The translations under genes were made by a program, and so were the position numbers. A stretch of 64,000 bases of DNA from Amnibacterium kyonggiense (GTDB lineage: Bacteria; Actinomycetota; Actinomycetes; Actinomycetales; Microbacteriaceae): positions 1-64,000 of the forward strand of contig NZ_SOAM01000004.1 in NCBI RefSeq assembly GCF_004364555.1, in the 5' to 3' direction. Shown in pieces: positions 55,273 through 63,639 of the stretch (its first letter is position 1; every line of letters begins with the position of its first letter). The notes beneath the pieces were generated by a model. The model was not told the origin of the DNA, ran no database searches, and saw nothing but the letters and a program-made list of their open reading frames with translations.

Positions 55273-58200
55273 GAGCCGACCTCCTCGGGCTCGCGGGCGG
55301 CGGAGGCCGTCTGCAGCTCGCGGGCCATCGCCTGCTCCGGGGTGCGCACGACGGTCTGGACCGCGGGCGCGCCGATGGTGCGGACGTCCGCCTTCGGCGC
55401 GCGGAGCGCCGGGACGGGTCGGAAGCGCTGCGTGATCTTCGACGTCGGCAGCGCGAGGAGCGCGAAGACGCCGAAGAGGATCGCCTGGATCAGGAGGACG
55501 GCGACGCCGATCGGGCTGCCCGTGTTCGACGGGCCGCGCAGGAGGGTGATCGGCCCGGTCGTCCGCAGGTCGTCGTAGCGGTACAGGGTGCCGGCCGACG
55601 TCGTGGAGACCTCGGACAGCAGCGGGTTCGCGCCGAGGGCGCCGCGCGCGGCGGAGAGCCCGTCGCTCGATGCGCCGTGCTGCAGGAGCACGTAGCCGAT
55701 CCGGTAGTCGTTCAGGCTCGTCGCCAGGTCGTCACCGGTCGGCTGGACGAGCCCCGCGGCGAGCCGGGCGAGCCCGGGCGAGTCGCCGAAGCCGGCCGTC
55801 GACTGCAGCGTGCTGAGCGACTCGAGCGTGCGCCCCTCCCCGCGCGTGAGCAGGCTGCGGTAGCTGCCGTTCCGCTCCGGCGTGAGGGTGAGCATGCCGA
55901 GGTCGGGCGTGCTCCTGCCCTCGGCGGCGACAAGCGCGGGCACGGTCGCGGCGGAGCCCGCCCGGACCTGCGCGGAGCCGAGCAGGACACCGACGAGCAC
56001 CGGTGAGACCGCGGCGAGCATCGCGAGGACGGCGGTGCAGCCCACGACCGCCGCGCTGGCGGCACGGATCTTCGCCGCGCCGAGCCCGTGGGCGCGGAGG
56101 GGCAGCTGCAGGGCGGCGGCCAGCCGGTCGAGCCCGCAGACCGCGGCCTCGAGCACCGCGAGCCAGGCGAGGCTGAGGCCGGCGCCGGGCCACGCCGCGA
56201 TCGGGGTGCCGCCGTTGGACACGACCTCGAGGCGCGTTGCGAGGACGGCCATGACGAGACCGCCGACGCCGAACATGCCGATGCGGATCGGCACGCTGTG
56301 CTTCGGCCAGAACAGCCCGATCAGGGCGAGCAGCAGCAGCGGGACGCCGAGCGCCCACACGAAGGCCGCGGCGAGCCCCGACCCGAGGCCGAGCGGCGCG
56401 GTGAGGCCCTCCCAGGCGTCGATCGCCCAGGTCGGCCAGCCGGCGGCGAGCTGCAGCACGGTCGAGAGCTGGGCGGGCAGCCCGAGCAGGTGCGCCTCGG
56501 CGCCGGGCGACGCGACGGGTCCCGGATCGGCGAGCACGCCGATGAGCCGGCCGTGCAGCGCCTGCTCGGCGACCAGGGGCAGGAAGAGCACCGCGGTCGG
56601 GAGGGGCAGCGGCAGGATCCGGACGATGCGGCTCCGCTCGCCCTGTCGGACGGCGACGCCGAGCGCGACCGCGGCGGCCCACGCGATGAAGAGGAGGGGC
56701 AGCAGGCTGGGCGAGCTCGCGGCGATCAGCGCGCCGAGGAGACCGAGCCAGGCCGAGGCGGTCCAGGACGACCGCACCTTGAATGCCGCGAGGAGCATGA
56801 ACGGCGCCGCGAGGTGCACGAGCACCCCGCCGATCCGCCCGGTGTCGAGCGCGACGACCAGCGTCGGCGCCGCAGCCCAGAGCAGGCCGCCGATGACGCG
56901 CAGCGGTCGCCGCCGGGTGAAGCGGGCCGTGGCGAGCCAGCCGCCCGCCGCGGCGATCGGCAGGGCGAGGATCCAGAGCGCGACGATCGCGCTCGACGGA
57001 TGCCAGAACGTGATCGTGCCGAGCACCGCGAGCACGGCCGCGAACGGGTCGGCCGGCCCGACGAAGCCGCTGCCGAGCGGGTGCACGCCCCAGCCGACGC
57101 TGCGCCACAGGGAGTCGAACGTGCCGAGGGGCAGCAGCTGCCCGCCGACGAGCGCCTCCGCCCCGACCAGCGGTTGGAACAGCACGACGGAGACGACGAG
57201 CATCGTGAGCACGGTCGCGAGGCCGCCGCTCGAGAAGAAGTGGAGCGACTCCTCCCGGTTCGGCTGCCTGCCGTTGTCCCGGGCGAGTGCTCGGCGGTGC
57301 CGCACCTCCCGCCACGGCTGCCGCAACGGCGCGATCGACGCCCAGCCGGCCGACCGCTCCTTCGCGATCCGGGACCGCGAGCGGGCGATCGCGGCGAAGC
57401 GGGTGCCGAAGACGACGAGGCCGGCGAGCAGCTCGGCCGGCGCGGAGCCGGGCGCCTTGCGGAGGATCTGCCCGATCGCGCGGAACACGGCGACCGGCAG
57501 GATCGAGAGCCAGTGCAGCGGAACGAGCGGCAGGGGCGCGTAGACGAGGCGCCGGTGCAGCTGGGCCTCCCGCCGCAGCCGCACGCGGCGGGGCTCCGAG
57601 GTGGAGGCGCCGAGCAGCCGCGTCCCCGGCGCGTCGACGCCGCCGGAGCGGACGCGGGCCGTGGGCTCGAGCTGCACGCGGTACCCGGCGAGCCGGGCGC
57701 GCACGCAGAAGTCGAGCGCGTCGTCCACGGCGGGCAGCGCCCGATCGAAGCCGCCGAGCTGCTTCCAGACGGACGCGCGGACGAGCATGCCGCCGGCGGC
57801 GACCGCGAGGACGTCGCTGTGCCGGTCGTACTGGGCCTGGTCGAGCTCGGGCTCGGCCATCTCCACGGCCGTGCCCCACGGCGTCAGCGTCTCGCCGAAG
57901 GAGTGGATGTACGCGGGCGCGTCCCACTGCATCTGCTTGGGCCCTGCGACCGCGACGGAGGGCTGCCCCTCCACGGAGTTGAGGAGGCGCTCGAGCGCCA
58001 CGGGCTCGGGGGCGTTGTCGGTCGCGAGCAGCCACAGCCACTCGCTGTCGAGCGCTTCGATGCCGGCGGCCCGGAAGCCGTTCTCCACCGCGAGCCCGAA
58101 GCCGGCCCGCGCGCCGGCCCGGGCGTGCACGGTCGGCTCGACCCCGTCGATGATCGTGCTGGTGACCGGGCTGTTCCCCAGTTGCACGACGACGAGGCGG

Positions 58201-58298
58201 TCGGGCAACCGCGTCTGCATCGTGATCGCATCGAGGGTGTCACGCAGATAGTCGGCCCCGTCCGCCGCGATGAGGATCGCGGTGACAGATCTCGGCAC
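55263..58298 (-). CDS. Large GT2 membrane glycosyltransferase
   Basis: 1011 residues from GTG 58298. Residues 1-250 form a GT2 domain (TAILIAADGADYLRDTLDAI; WLWLLATDNAPEP at the metal site, where the usual DxD is TDN; VDDALDFCVRARLAGYRV). Residues 350-930 hold about 12 to 14 membrane helices, and a C-terminal cytoplasmic tail follows. The architecture matches the actinobacterial GT2 next to DUF5719, thought to act on a cell-wall glycan. The altered DxD raises the question of activity. Confidence 0.85.
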   Translation of the reverse strand: MPRSVTAILIAADGADYLRDTLDAITMQTRLPDRLVVVQLGNSPVTSTIIDGVEPTVHARAGARAGFGLAVENGFRAAGIEALDSEWLWLLATDNAPEPVALERLLNSVEGQPSVAVAGPKQMQWDAPAYIHSFGETLTPWGTAVEMAEPELDQAQYDRHSDVLAVAAGGMLVRASVWKQLGGFDRALPAVDDALDFCVRARLAGYRVQLEPTARVRSGGVDAPGTRLLGASTSEPRRVRLRREAQLHRRLVYAPLPLVPLHWLSILPVAVFRAIGQILRKAPGSAPAELLAGLVVFGTRFAAIARSRSRIAKERSAGWASIAPLRQPWREVRHRRALARDNGRQPNREESLHFFSSGGLATVLTMLVVSVVLFQPLVGAEALVGGQLLPLGTFDSLWRSVGWGVHPLGSGFVGPADPFAAVLAVLGTITFWHPSSAIVALWILALPIAAAGGWLATARFTRRRPLRVIGGLLWAAAPTLVVALDTGRIGGVLVHLAAPFMLLAAFKVRSSWTASAWLGLLGALIAASSPSLLPLLFIAWAAAVALGVAVRQGERSRIVRILPLPLPTAVLFLPLVAEQALHGRLIGVLADPGPVASPGAEAHLLGLPAQLSTVLQLAAGWPTWAIDAWEGLTAPLGLGSGLAAAFVWALGVPLLLLALIGLFWPKHSVPIRIGMFGVGGLVMAVLATRLEVVSNGGTPIAAWPGAGLSLAWLAVLEAAVCGLDRLAAALQLPLRAHGLGAAKIRAASAAVVGCTAVLAMLAAVSPVLVGVLLGSAQVRAGSAATVPALVAAEGRSTPDLGMLTLTPERNGSYRSLLTRGEGRTLESLSTLQSTAGFGDSPGLARLAAGLVQPTGDDLATSLNDYRIGYVLLQHGASSDGLSAARGALGANPLLSEVSTTSAGTLYRYDDLRTTGPITLLRGPSNTGSPIGVAVLLIQAILFGVFALLALPTSKITQRFRPVPALRAPKADVRTIGAPAVQTVVRTPEQAMARELQTASAAREPEEVGSWR

Positions 58299-58390
58299 CC
58301 GAGCACGGTAGGCGAGCCGTCGGCGCGCCCCCGCGCCGCCGCGCCGTCGACCACGGTTTCCTCCGGGCGACGTCCCGCTCCGCCGTGTCC

Positions 58391-58446
58391 CGCCGCCGAG
58401 CGGCAGATCCGCCCGCCCGCGCAGGCGGATCTGCCGCTCGGCGGCG
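58391..58446. repeat. 23-bp perfect hairpin before the GT2 gene
   Basis: Arms 58391-58413 and 58424-58446 pair over 23 bases with a 10-base loop. It stands between whiB2 and the GT2 gene, 93 bases upstream of the latter's start, next to another hairpin at 58465-58503. Confidence 0.75.
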
Positions 58447-58464
58447 GATCAGCGGAGGAGACAG

Positions 58465-58503
58465 CGGAGGGGCCGCGGACCCCAGTGGTCCGCGGCCCCT
58501 CCG
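58465..58503 (-). terminator. 17-bp hairpin after whiB2
   Basis: Arms 58465-58481 and 58487-58503 pair over 17 bases with a 5-base loop, 20 bases past the whiB2 stop on the minus strand. It is a good terminator candidate for whiB2. Confidence 0.75.
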
Positions 58504-58522
58504 CGACGTGTGTCCGCCGTGC

Positions 58523-58843
58523 TCAGGCGGTCTTGCGCAGCTTGCGGCGCTCGCGCTCGGAGAGGCCGCCCCAGATGCCGAAGCGCTCGTCGTTCTGCAG
58601 CGCGTACTCGAGGCACTGCGACTTGACCTCGCACGACGAGCAGATCCGCTTCGCCTCGCGCGTCGATCCGCCCTTCTCCGGGAAGAACGCCTCAGGATCG
58701 GTCTGCGCGCACAGCGAGTCCGCCTGCCAGCTCAGCTGGTCGGTCTCGTCCTCGGCGACGCGGCGGACCTTCGGCACACCCAGAGCAACAGGGTCGACGA
58801 ACCAGTCGGTCGGAACGGACGCCTGATAGGGGGAAACGGTCAT
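58523..58843 (-). CDS. whiB2: WhiB2-type iron-sulphur regulator
   Basis: 106 residues from ATG 58843. Four Cys (45, 68, 71, 77) bind a [4Fe-4S] cluster; GIWGG at 89-93 and the basic tail SERERRKLRK follow. WhiB2 (WhmD) controls septation with WhiA-like partners in actinobacteria. The location beside the DUF5719-GT2 pair and near DUF3499 supports the WhiB2 assignment. The leader has a hairpin, and direct repeats lie upstream. Confidence 0.93.
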   Translation of the reverse strand: MTVSPYQASVPTDWFVDPVALGVPKVRRVAEDETDQLSWQADSLCAQTDPEAFFPEKGGSTREAKRICSSCEVKSQCLEYALQNDERFGIWGGLSERERRKLRKTA

Positions 58844-58862
58844 TGTTGATCGTCCTCTCGAT

Positions 58863-58889
58863 GCTTTCAGAGCCCCGCGCTCTGAAAGC
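58863..58889 (-). promoter_or_regulatory. Hairpin in whiB2 leader
   Basis: GCTTTCAGAG (58863-58872) pairs with CTCTGAAAGC (58880-58889) around a 7-base loop, 19 bases upstream of the whiB2 ATG. It may be an RNA switch, a ribosome-site guard or a protein-binding palindrome. Confidence 0.5.
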
Positions 58890-59149
58890 GTGGACGTAAT
58901 TACACACAGGTGATTCCGGAGCCGCAAGGCCGAATGTGTGCACTCCCGTCGAGGTGCTGCACGGGTTGTCGCGCGGGGACACGCCCGATCCGCGCGCCGA
59001 TTTGACGAGCCGCCGGACCTTGAAGCGGGCTGGGACCCGCCGTTCTGACCAGGGGTTTCATGCGGATGCCCCGTCCGGAACACTCAGGCCGCTATCAACC
59101 CTCAACAGGGGGTCGAATGCTTGCGACACGCCGATAACGACAGTCGCTT

Positions 59150-59165
59150 CGTAACATGACCGTTA
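59150..59165 (-). promoter_or_regulatory. T(A/T)ACG direct repeats upstream of whiB2
   Basis: Read on the minus strand, TAACG and TTACG are 11 bases apart, one helical turn. OmpR-type regulators such as MtrA prefer direct repeats of this spacing. A similar pair occurs at 63479-63494 before the sugar transferase gene. The link to MtrA is a guess. Confidence 0.35.
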
Positions 59166-59269
59166 CAAACGGCATCCGGCGCGGCGCAGCCGCTTCGAAC
59201 TCATCTTCGAGTCATTCCGAATTCGGCACGATTTCCGCCCCCCGTTCAGGGGGCCCTCCTCCGAATTCG

Positions 59270-59294
59270 GCCGTTATCACAGCCGAATAACGGC
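59270..59294 (-). terminator. Candidate terminator after galE
   Basis: An 8-base stem (59270-59277 with 59287-59294, loop 9) lies 20 bases after the galE stop on the minus strand. Confidence 0.5.
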
Positions 59295-59314
59295 TGTCGA
59301 ATCCGACACGCCGG

Positions 59315-60274
59315 TCAGGCTCCGCGCCGCGCGCTCCACGCCGACTCGACCATCTCGGTCAGCGAGTGCCGCATCGACCAGTCCAGGTCGCGGGCGGCGA
59401 GCTCGCCCGAGGCGACGATGCGCGCCGGGTCCCCGGGACGCCGGGGGGCGATCTCCGGCGTGAACGCGATCCCGGTCACCGCCGCCATGGTCGACATGAT
59501 CTGCCCGACGCTGACCCCGTCGCCGGAACCCAGGTTGTAGACGGGCTCGATCGTGTCGCCGGCCATCAGCCGGCGGGCCGCCGCGACGTGCGAGACGGCG
59601 AGGTCGGCGACGTGGATGTAGTCCCGCACGCACGTGCCGTCGGGCGTCGGGTAGTCGTTCCCGTTGATGCGGGGCGTCCGCCCGTCGAGCAGCGCCTCGA
59701 ACACGAGCGGGAAGAGGTTGTGCGGGCTGGTGTCGTGGACCTCCGGCGTCCCGGATCCGACGACGTTGAAGTAGCGGAGCGACGTGTGCGCGAGGCCGGC
59801 CGCTCGCCCCTGGTCCGCGAGGAGCCACTCGCCGATGAGCTTCGACTCCCCGTAGGGCGACTCGGGGTGCTTCGGGGTGGCCTCCGTCACCAGGTCGGTG
59901 TCGGGCGTCCCGTACACGGCCGCCGAGGACGAGAAGACGATGCGCGAGACGCCCGAGTCCGCCATCGTCGCGAGGAGCGTCTGCGTGCCCGTCACGTTCT
60001 GCGTGTAGGTGTGCAGCGGCTGCTGCACCGAGACCCCCGCGTACTTGAACCCGGCCACGTGGATGACGCCGTCGACGTCGTGCTCCTGGAACGTCCGCTC
60101 GAGCAGCTCGCCGTCGAGGATCGACCCGCGCACGAAGGTGACGCCCTCCGGCACGAAGTCGCGGTGCCCGCTCGACAGGTCGTCCACCACGAGCGGCTCG
60201 ATGCCCGCGGCGCGCAGCGCTCGGACGACGTGCGCCCCGATGTACCCGGCCCCACCGGTGACCAACCACGTCAT
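59315..60274 (-). CDS. galE: UDP-glucose 4-epimerase
   Basis: 319 residues. The Rossmann start TGGAGYIGAH (6-15) binds NAD. The catalytic group is Ser117 with Tyr141 and Lys145 in SPYGESKLIGEW. It interconverts UDP-glucose and UDP-galactose, supplying galactose for surface polymers, in line with the sugar transferase at the right end and the polysaccharide operon. ATG 60274. Confidence 0.95.
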   Translation of the reverse strand: MTWLVTGGAGYIGAHVVRALRAAGIEPLVVDDLSSGHRDFVPEGVTFVRGSILDGELLERTFQEHDVDGVIHVAGFKYAGVSVQQPLHTYTQNVTGTQTLLATMADSGVSRIVFSSSAAVYGTPDTDLVTEATPKHPESPYGESKLIGEWLLADQGRAAGLAHTSLRYFNVVGSGTPEVHDTSPHNLFPLVFEALLDGRTPRINGNDYPTPDGTCVRDYIHVADLAVSHVAAARRLMAGDTIEPVYNLGSGDGVSVGQIMSTMAAVTGIAFTPEIAPRRPGDPARIVASGELAARDLDWSMRHSLTEMVESAWSARRGA

Positions 60275-60354
60275 GCCCGGGACCCTATCCACGACCCCGG
60301 ACGCGATCCGGTCGGCCATGCCGTGGTGTCGCGCACGATTTCCGTCGTCCGGAA

Positions 60355-60684
60355 TCAGGCGAGCAGGGAGGTGAGCGCCCAGCCCGATGCGGATGCGACC
60401 GCGGCGAGCCCGAGTGCCGCCAGCGCGACGATCGGTGTCGCCGCGTCTGCTCCGGTCGGGACCGGCCGGGCCTGCGGGTCGGCGACCGCCGCCTGCGCCT
60501 CGCGGAGGCTGCGGAACGCGCCGATCGGCTCGCCGTCCGGACCGGCCGCGGTCCAGCGCCGCCCGCGCTCCACCGAGCCGAGGTGCCGGCCGGAGCGGCG
60601 CGCGACCCAGAGACCGCTCTCGAGCGCCCGCCAGGAGACGGCGGGGTCCGCGGGCGGGCCGGGTGGCGTCATCGCGATGGTCAT
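60355..60684 (-). CDS. Small protein with C-terminal membrane helix
   Basis: 109 residues from ATG 60684 with GGAAGGAG upstream. Residues 16-70 form a small beta domain (SWRALESGLWVARRSGRHLGSVERG...), followed by a Pro-rich stretch and one membrane helix (about 84-106). The domain resembles small surface or anchor modules that recur in Microbacteriaceae; function unknown. Divergent from the SRAP gene. Confidence 0.65.
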   Translation of the reverse strand: MTIAMTPPGPPADPAVSWRALESGLWVARRSGRHLGSVERGRRWTAAGPDGEPIGAFRSLREAQAAVADPQARPVPTGADAATPIVALAALGLAAVASASGWALTSLLA

Positions 60685-60763
60685 CACCGCTCCTTCCTCC
60701 TCCCGGACCGTATCCACGGGCACCGACGTGCATGTGAACAGGGGATGAAGGGAGGATCGGGGG

Positions 60764-61456
60764 ATGTGCGGGCGCTACGTCGTGACGAAGGCCGTGACCG
60801 ATCTGCTGCCGGACCTGCTCGGAGGCCTCGGCGGACTGCCGGACGACTACAACGTCGCCCCGACCGCGATGGTGCCGGTGGTGCGGGACCGCCACGGCGA
60901 GCGGGTGCTCCCCGAGGTGAAGTGGGGCTTCCTCCCCTCCTACGCGAAGGACCCGAAGCAGCGGCCGCAGCCGATCAACGCGCGGATCGAGACCGTCGCG
61001 ACCTCCGGCATGTTCAAGCGGTCGTTCGCCCGGTCCCGCTGCATCGTGCCGGCGCTCGGCTACTACGAGTGGGTCGTGACGCCGACCGGGAAGCAGCCGC
61101 ACTACATCCACGCCCCGGAGGCGGGCCTCGCGATGGCGGGCGTGCTGTCGGCGTGGGCGGACCCGTCGAAGGACCGCGACGACCCGGAGCGGTGGCTGAT
61201 CTCGATGGCGATCATCACGCGGGACGCGCACGTGGCGCCGGGCGAGGTGCACGACCGGATGCCGGCCTGCCTCTCCCCCGAGGGCTACGACCGGTGGCTG
61301 CAGGAGGACGCCTCCTCGGCCGACCTCCTGGACCTCCTCGAGGACGAATCGCTTGCGGTCGCCCGGACGCTGGAGCACTACGAGGTGAGCCGCGACGCGA
61401 ACAGCGTCCGCAACAACGGCCCGGGCCTGATCCGGCCCCTCCCGCCGGCCTCCTGA
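60764..61456 (+). CDS. SRAP (YedK/HMCES) abasic-site protein
   Basis: 230 residues beginning MCGRY; after Met removal Cys2 forms a covalent link with abasic sites in single-stranded DNA. The conserved Asn/Arg in INARIETV, the YYEW motif and His in VHDRMP complete the active site. It shields broken DNA at replication forks. Stands alone between a small membrane protein gene and a convergent DUF559 gene. Confidence 0.95.
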   Translation: MCGRYVVTKAVTDLLPDLLGGLGGLPDDYNVAPTAMVPVVRDRHGERVLPEVKWGFLPSYAKDPKQRPQPINARIETVATSGMFKRSFARSRCIVPALGYYEWVVTPTGKQPHYIHAPEAGLAMAGVLSAWADPSKDRDDPERWLISMAIITRDAHVAPGEVHDRMPACLSPEGYDRWLQEDASSADLLDLLEDESLAVARTLEHYEVSRDANSVRNNGPGLIRPLPPAS

Positions 61457-61491
61457 CCCCGCCCCTCCTCCTCCCGTCCGCCCCCAGCGCA

Positions 61492-61546
61492 GACTTGCCT
61501 CCAGACGCCCTGCCAGCGGCCCCGGGAGGGCGTCAAGCGGCAAGTC
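61492..61546. repeat. TTGCC-bounded palindrome at gene end
   Basis: Outer arms GACTTGCC (61492-61499) and GGCAAGTC (61539-61546), five-base internal bulges, inner stem ACGCCCT/AGGGCGT (61505-61511 with 61527-61533), loop 15. The stop codon of the DUF559 gene (61533-61535) is inside it. It is the partner of 62526-62576 and related in design to 21711-21837. Confidence 0.75.
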
Positions 61547-62414
61547 CACGCTGGACCAGGGCACGCCGCACGCGCTCGACGGTCTGCGTCGAACGCATCC
61601 GCATGTCGTCCTTGGTGACCCTGATCACGCGCCAGCCGAGATCCTGCAGCCGCTCGTACTTCTCGATGTCGTCGAGCGTCGCCTGCTCGTCGAAGTGCTG
61701 GCTTCCCTCGTACTCGACGACGACCTTCTGCACCGGGTAGACGAGGTCGCACTCACCGACCCGACGCCCGGCGGCGTCGAAGATCTCCTGATTGATGAGC
61801 GGCTCCGGCAGCCCGGCCGCGACGAGCAGACGACGGAGTCGCGTCTCCATCGCCGAACGGACGCCCTCCCGCAGCAACGGCAGCGCGGCGTTGAGGAGCG
61901 CCTGACGCGGACGATCGCCGGCGCGCACGGCGGCCTCGAGCTCCCACACGCGCCGCGGGCGTCGGCGGTTCTTCGCGAGCAACGACTCACCGGCGACGAC
62001 GAGGTCCTCGAGTCCGAGGATCTGCGCGAGCTGGCACCACGTCTCGATCTCGTCAGCCACTCGCAGACCGAGATGCAGCGTCACCTGACCCGCGCGCGGC
62101 ACCAGGTGATGCCCCTTCACGAGCCGGTCGCGAGGCGCGCGGACGGTCGGTGGGACGGACACGTGCAGGAGCTCGCTGCGCTCGAGCACGAGCGGCAGCC
62201 AGATGCCCCGGAGCACGGCCGCGGTGACGTGGGAGAAGAAGGCCTCCGGGCGCATCTTCTGCGCGTAGGCACGAGCCCGGTCGAGCACCGTGGCCAGCGG
62301 GCCGGAGGTCCGGACCCCGCGGTAGGGCTGCGCGAACCTCCGCGACCGCATCTGCTTCTCGGTGAGCCCTCGTCGAGCTCCGTCTCGCACATGGAACGGG
62401 GAGTCATCGGTCAT
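61533..62414 (-). CDS. DUF559/Vsr-like nuclease-fold protein
   Basis: 293 residues. An N-terminal AbiEi-like part (RRGLTEKQMRSRRFAQPYRGVRT) with helix-turn-helix character leads to a middle helical part. A C-terminal DUF559 domain with DLVYPVQKVVVEYEGSQHF, a typical E-V-x-Y-E/D nuclease core, and WRVIRVTKDDMR follows. Such proteins are common in actinobacteria and may be relics of abortive-infection toxins or repair nucleases. ATG 62414. It is flanked by the two related palindromes at 61492-61546 and 62526-62576. Confidence 0.85.
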   Translation of the reverse strand: MTDDSPFHVRDGARRGLTEKQMRSRRFAQPYRGVRTSGPLATVLDRARAYAQKMRPEAFFSHVTAAVLRGIWLPLVLERSELLHVSVPPTVRAPRDRLVKGHHLVPRAGQVTLHLGLRVADEIETWCQLAQILGLEDLVVAGESLLAKNRRRPRRVWELEAAVRAGDRPRQALLNAALPLLREGVRSAMETRLRRLLVAAGLPEPLINQEIFDAAGRRVGECDLVYPVQKVVVEYEGSQHFDEQATLDDIEKYERLQDLGWRVIRVTKDDMRMRSTQTVERVRRALVQRGLAA

Positions 62415-62525
62415 CCGGCGAGGCTGACGCCGAGAGGCCGCCGCTGACCGGCGGACCTCCGCCCGAACGCCGATCAGGGGGCTGTGGAGGGAGGAAACGC
62501 CTGCCGACGCGTCGATTCTGCGCGG

Positions 62526-62576
62526 CCTTGCCACTCGACGCCCTCGGGAGCTGCAGTGAAGGGCGGCAAGTGGCAA
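62526..62576. repeat. TTGCC-bounded palindrome upstream of DUF559 gene
   Basis: Outer arms CTTGCC (62526-62531) and GGCAAG (62571-62576), inner stem CGCCCT/AGGGCG (62538-62543 with 62559-62564), with internal bulges of six bases. It shares ACGCCCT, AGGGCG and GGCAAGTCC with the copy at 61492-61546. Confidence 0.75.
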
Positions 62577-62625
62577 GTCCGCGCCCCGAAGCGCGGCGGA
62601 GGCGCCCCGGGAGGAAGGGGGCGGG

Positions 62626-63393
62626 TCAGCGGGCCGTGATCGCGTCGATCACGTCGACCGTGTCCTCCCAGCCCTCGACCGCGACGGTCGGGACGCCGAG
62701 CGCCTTCACCGGGTAGTCGTTGCCGTCGGGGTCGAGGCGGTCGCCGACGAAGAGGGTGTCCTCGAACGGGACGCCGGTCAGCTCGGCGAGCCGCGTCATC
62801 CCGTAGGCCTTGTCGATCCCCTGCCGGGTGATGTCGACGGAGGTCGAGCCGCCGCTGCGGACCTCCAGGTCCGGCACCCGCTCCTGCACCGCCGCCCGCA
62901 GCCGGTTCTTCTTCTCCCCGGTCGGGTCCCACGCCTTCTTCGCGTCGAGGGGCGCCTGCTGCCCGAGCGCGGAGAACGTGATCTGCGACCCGCGGTCCTC
63001 GAGCGCCGGCCCCCACGTCTCGTCCGCCCAGAGGCCGAGGCGCTTCGCCTCCTCCTCCACGGCGCGCATCGCGCGCGACTTCTCGTCCTCGGTCAGGTCC
63101 TCCGCGTACACGCAGGTGAGGCCGTCGGCGGTCAGCCGCCAGTACTGCGTGCCGCAGGTCGGCATGAGGTGGAGCCGGGTCGCGAGCGCGTCCGGGAGGG
63201 ACCCGAGCCGCGCGACCACCTGCGTGCGGAACTGCTCGACCTGGCCGCCGGAGATGACGCACACCTCCGACACCTCGAGCAGGCGCAGCAGCGCGTCGCG
63301 GACGGGGTCCGGCAACGGCGCCTTCGACGGCGCGAGCGTGTCGTCGAGGTCGAAGGCGGTCATGCGGGGACGGAAGGGAACGGGGTGCGCCAC
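62626..63393 (-). CDS. HAD-IIB phosphomannomutase-like hydrolase
   Basis: 255 residues from GTG 63393. Motif I is FDLDDTLA with Asp16/Asp18-type nucleophile pair. SVDITRQGIDKAYGMTRL and FVGDRLDPDGNDYPVKALG match the eukaryotic-type (PMM2) phosphomannomutase branch of HAD enzymes. It could turn mannose-6-phosphate to mannose-1-phosphate, filling in for a missing ManB; a sugar-phosphate phosphatase is the alternative. The ribosome site is weak. Confidence 0.8.
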   Translation of the reverse strand: MAHPVPFRPRMTAFDLDDTLAPSKAPLPDPVRDALLRLLEVSEVCVISGGQVEQFRTQVVARLGSLPDALATRLHLMPTCGTQYWRLTADGLTCVYAEDLTEDEKSRAMRAVEEEAKRLGLWADETWGPALEDRGSQITFSALGQQAPLDAKKAWDPTGEKKNRLRAAVQERVPDLEVRSGGSTSVDITRQGIDKAYGMTRLAELTGVPFEDTLFVGDRLDPDGNDYPVKALGVPTVAVEGWEDTVDVIDAITAR

Positions 63394-63455
63394 ACCTTCA
63401 CGCTAGGGCACGACACGCCGAGCGGAACTGGGGTCTGGTCCCCCTCGAAGCCCCG

Positions 63456-63494
63456 TGTTACGGGGAACGACACGAATGTAACGAACTGATAACG
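63456..63494 (+). promoter_or_regulatory. T(A/T)ACG repeats upstream of sugar transferase
   Basis: TTACG at 63458, TAACG at 63479 and TAACG at 63490 lie 21 and 11 bases apart on the plus strand, about two and one helical turns. They precede the start of the next gene by about 150 bases. Likely regulator-binding site; which regulator is not shown. Confidence 0.35.
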
Positions 63495-63639
63495 GCGCGC
63501 CCGTGCGCACCTCTGCGTGGTTGCGCCGCCCCCCGTTCGGGGGAAACCATGGAGGCGTCCTGAGCCCACGGTAACGATGCCCGAGCTCACCGCCTTCGCC
63601 ACGCCGCCCTCCCAAGCGGCCCCATGTGACAGAGGATTC

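Larger units (their letters stand above)
58844..59314. promoter_or_regulatory. 471-base non-coding region between galE and whiB2
   Basis: No plausible gene. It contains the whiB2 leader hairpin (58863-58889), T(A/T)ACG repeats (59150-59165), two identical CCGAATTCGG palindromes (59217-59226 and 59261-59270) around a small C/G hairpin, and a galE terminator candidate (59270-59294). Confidence 0.5.
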
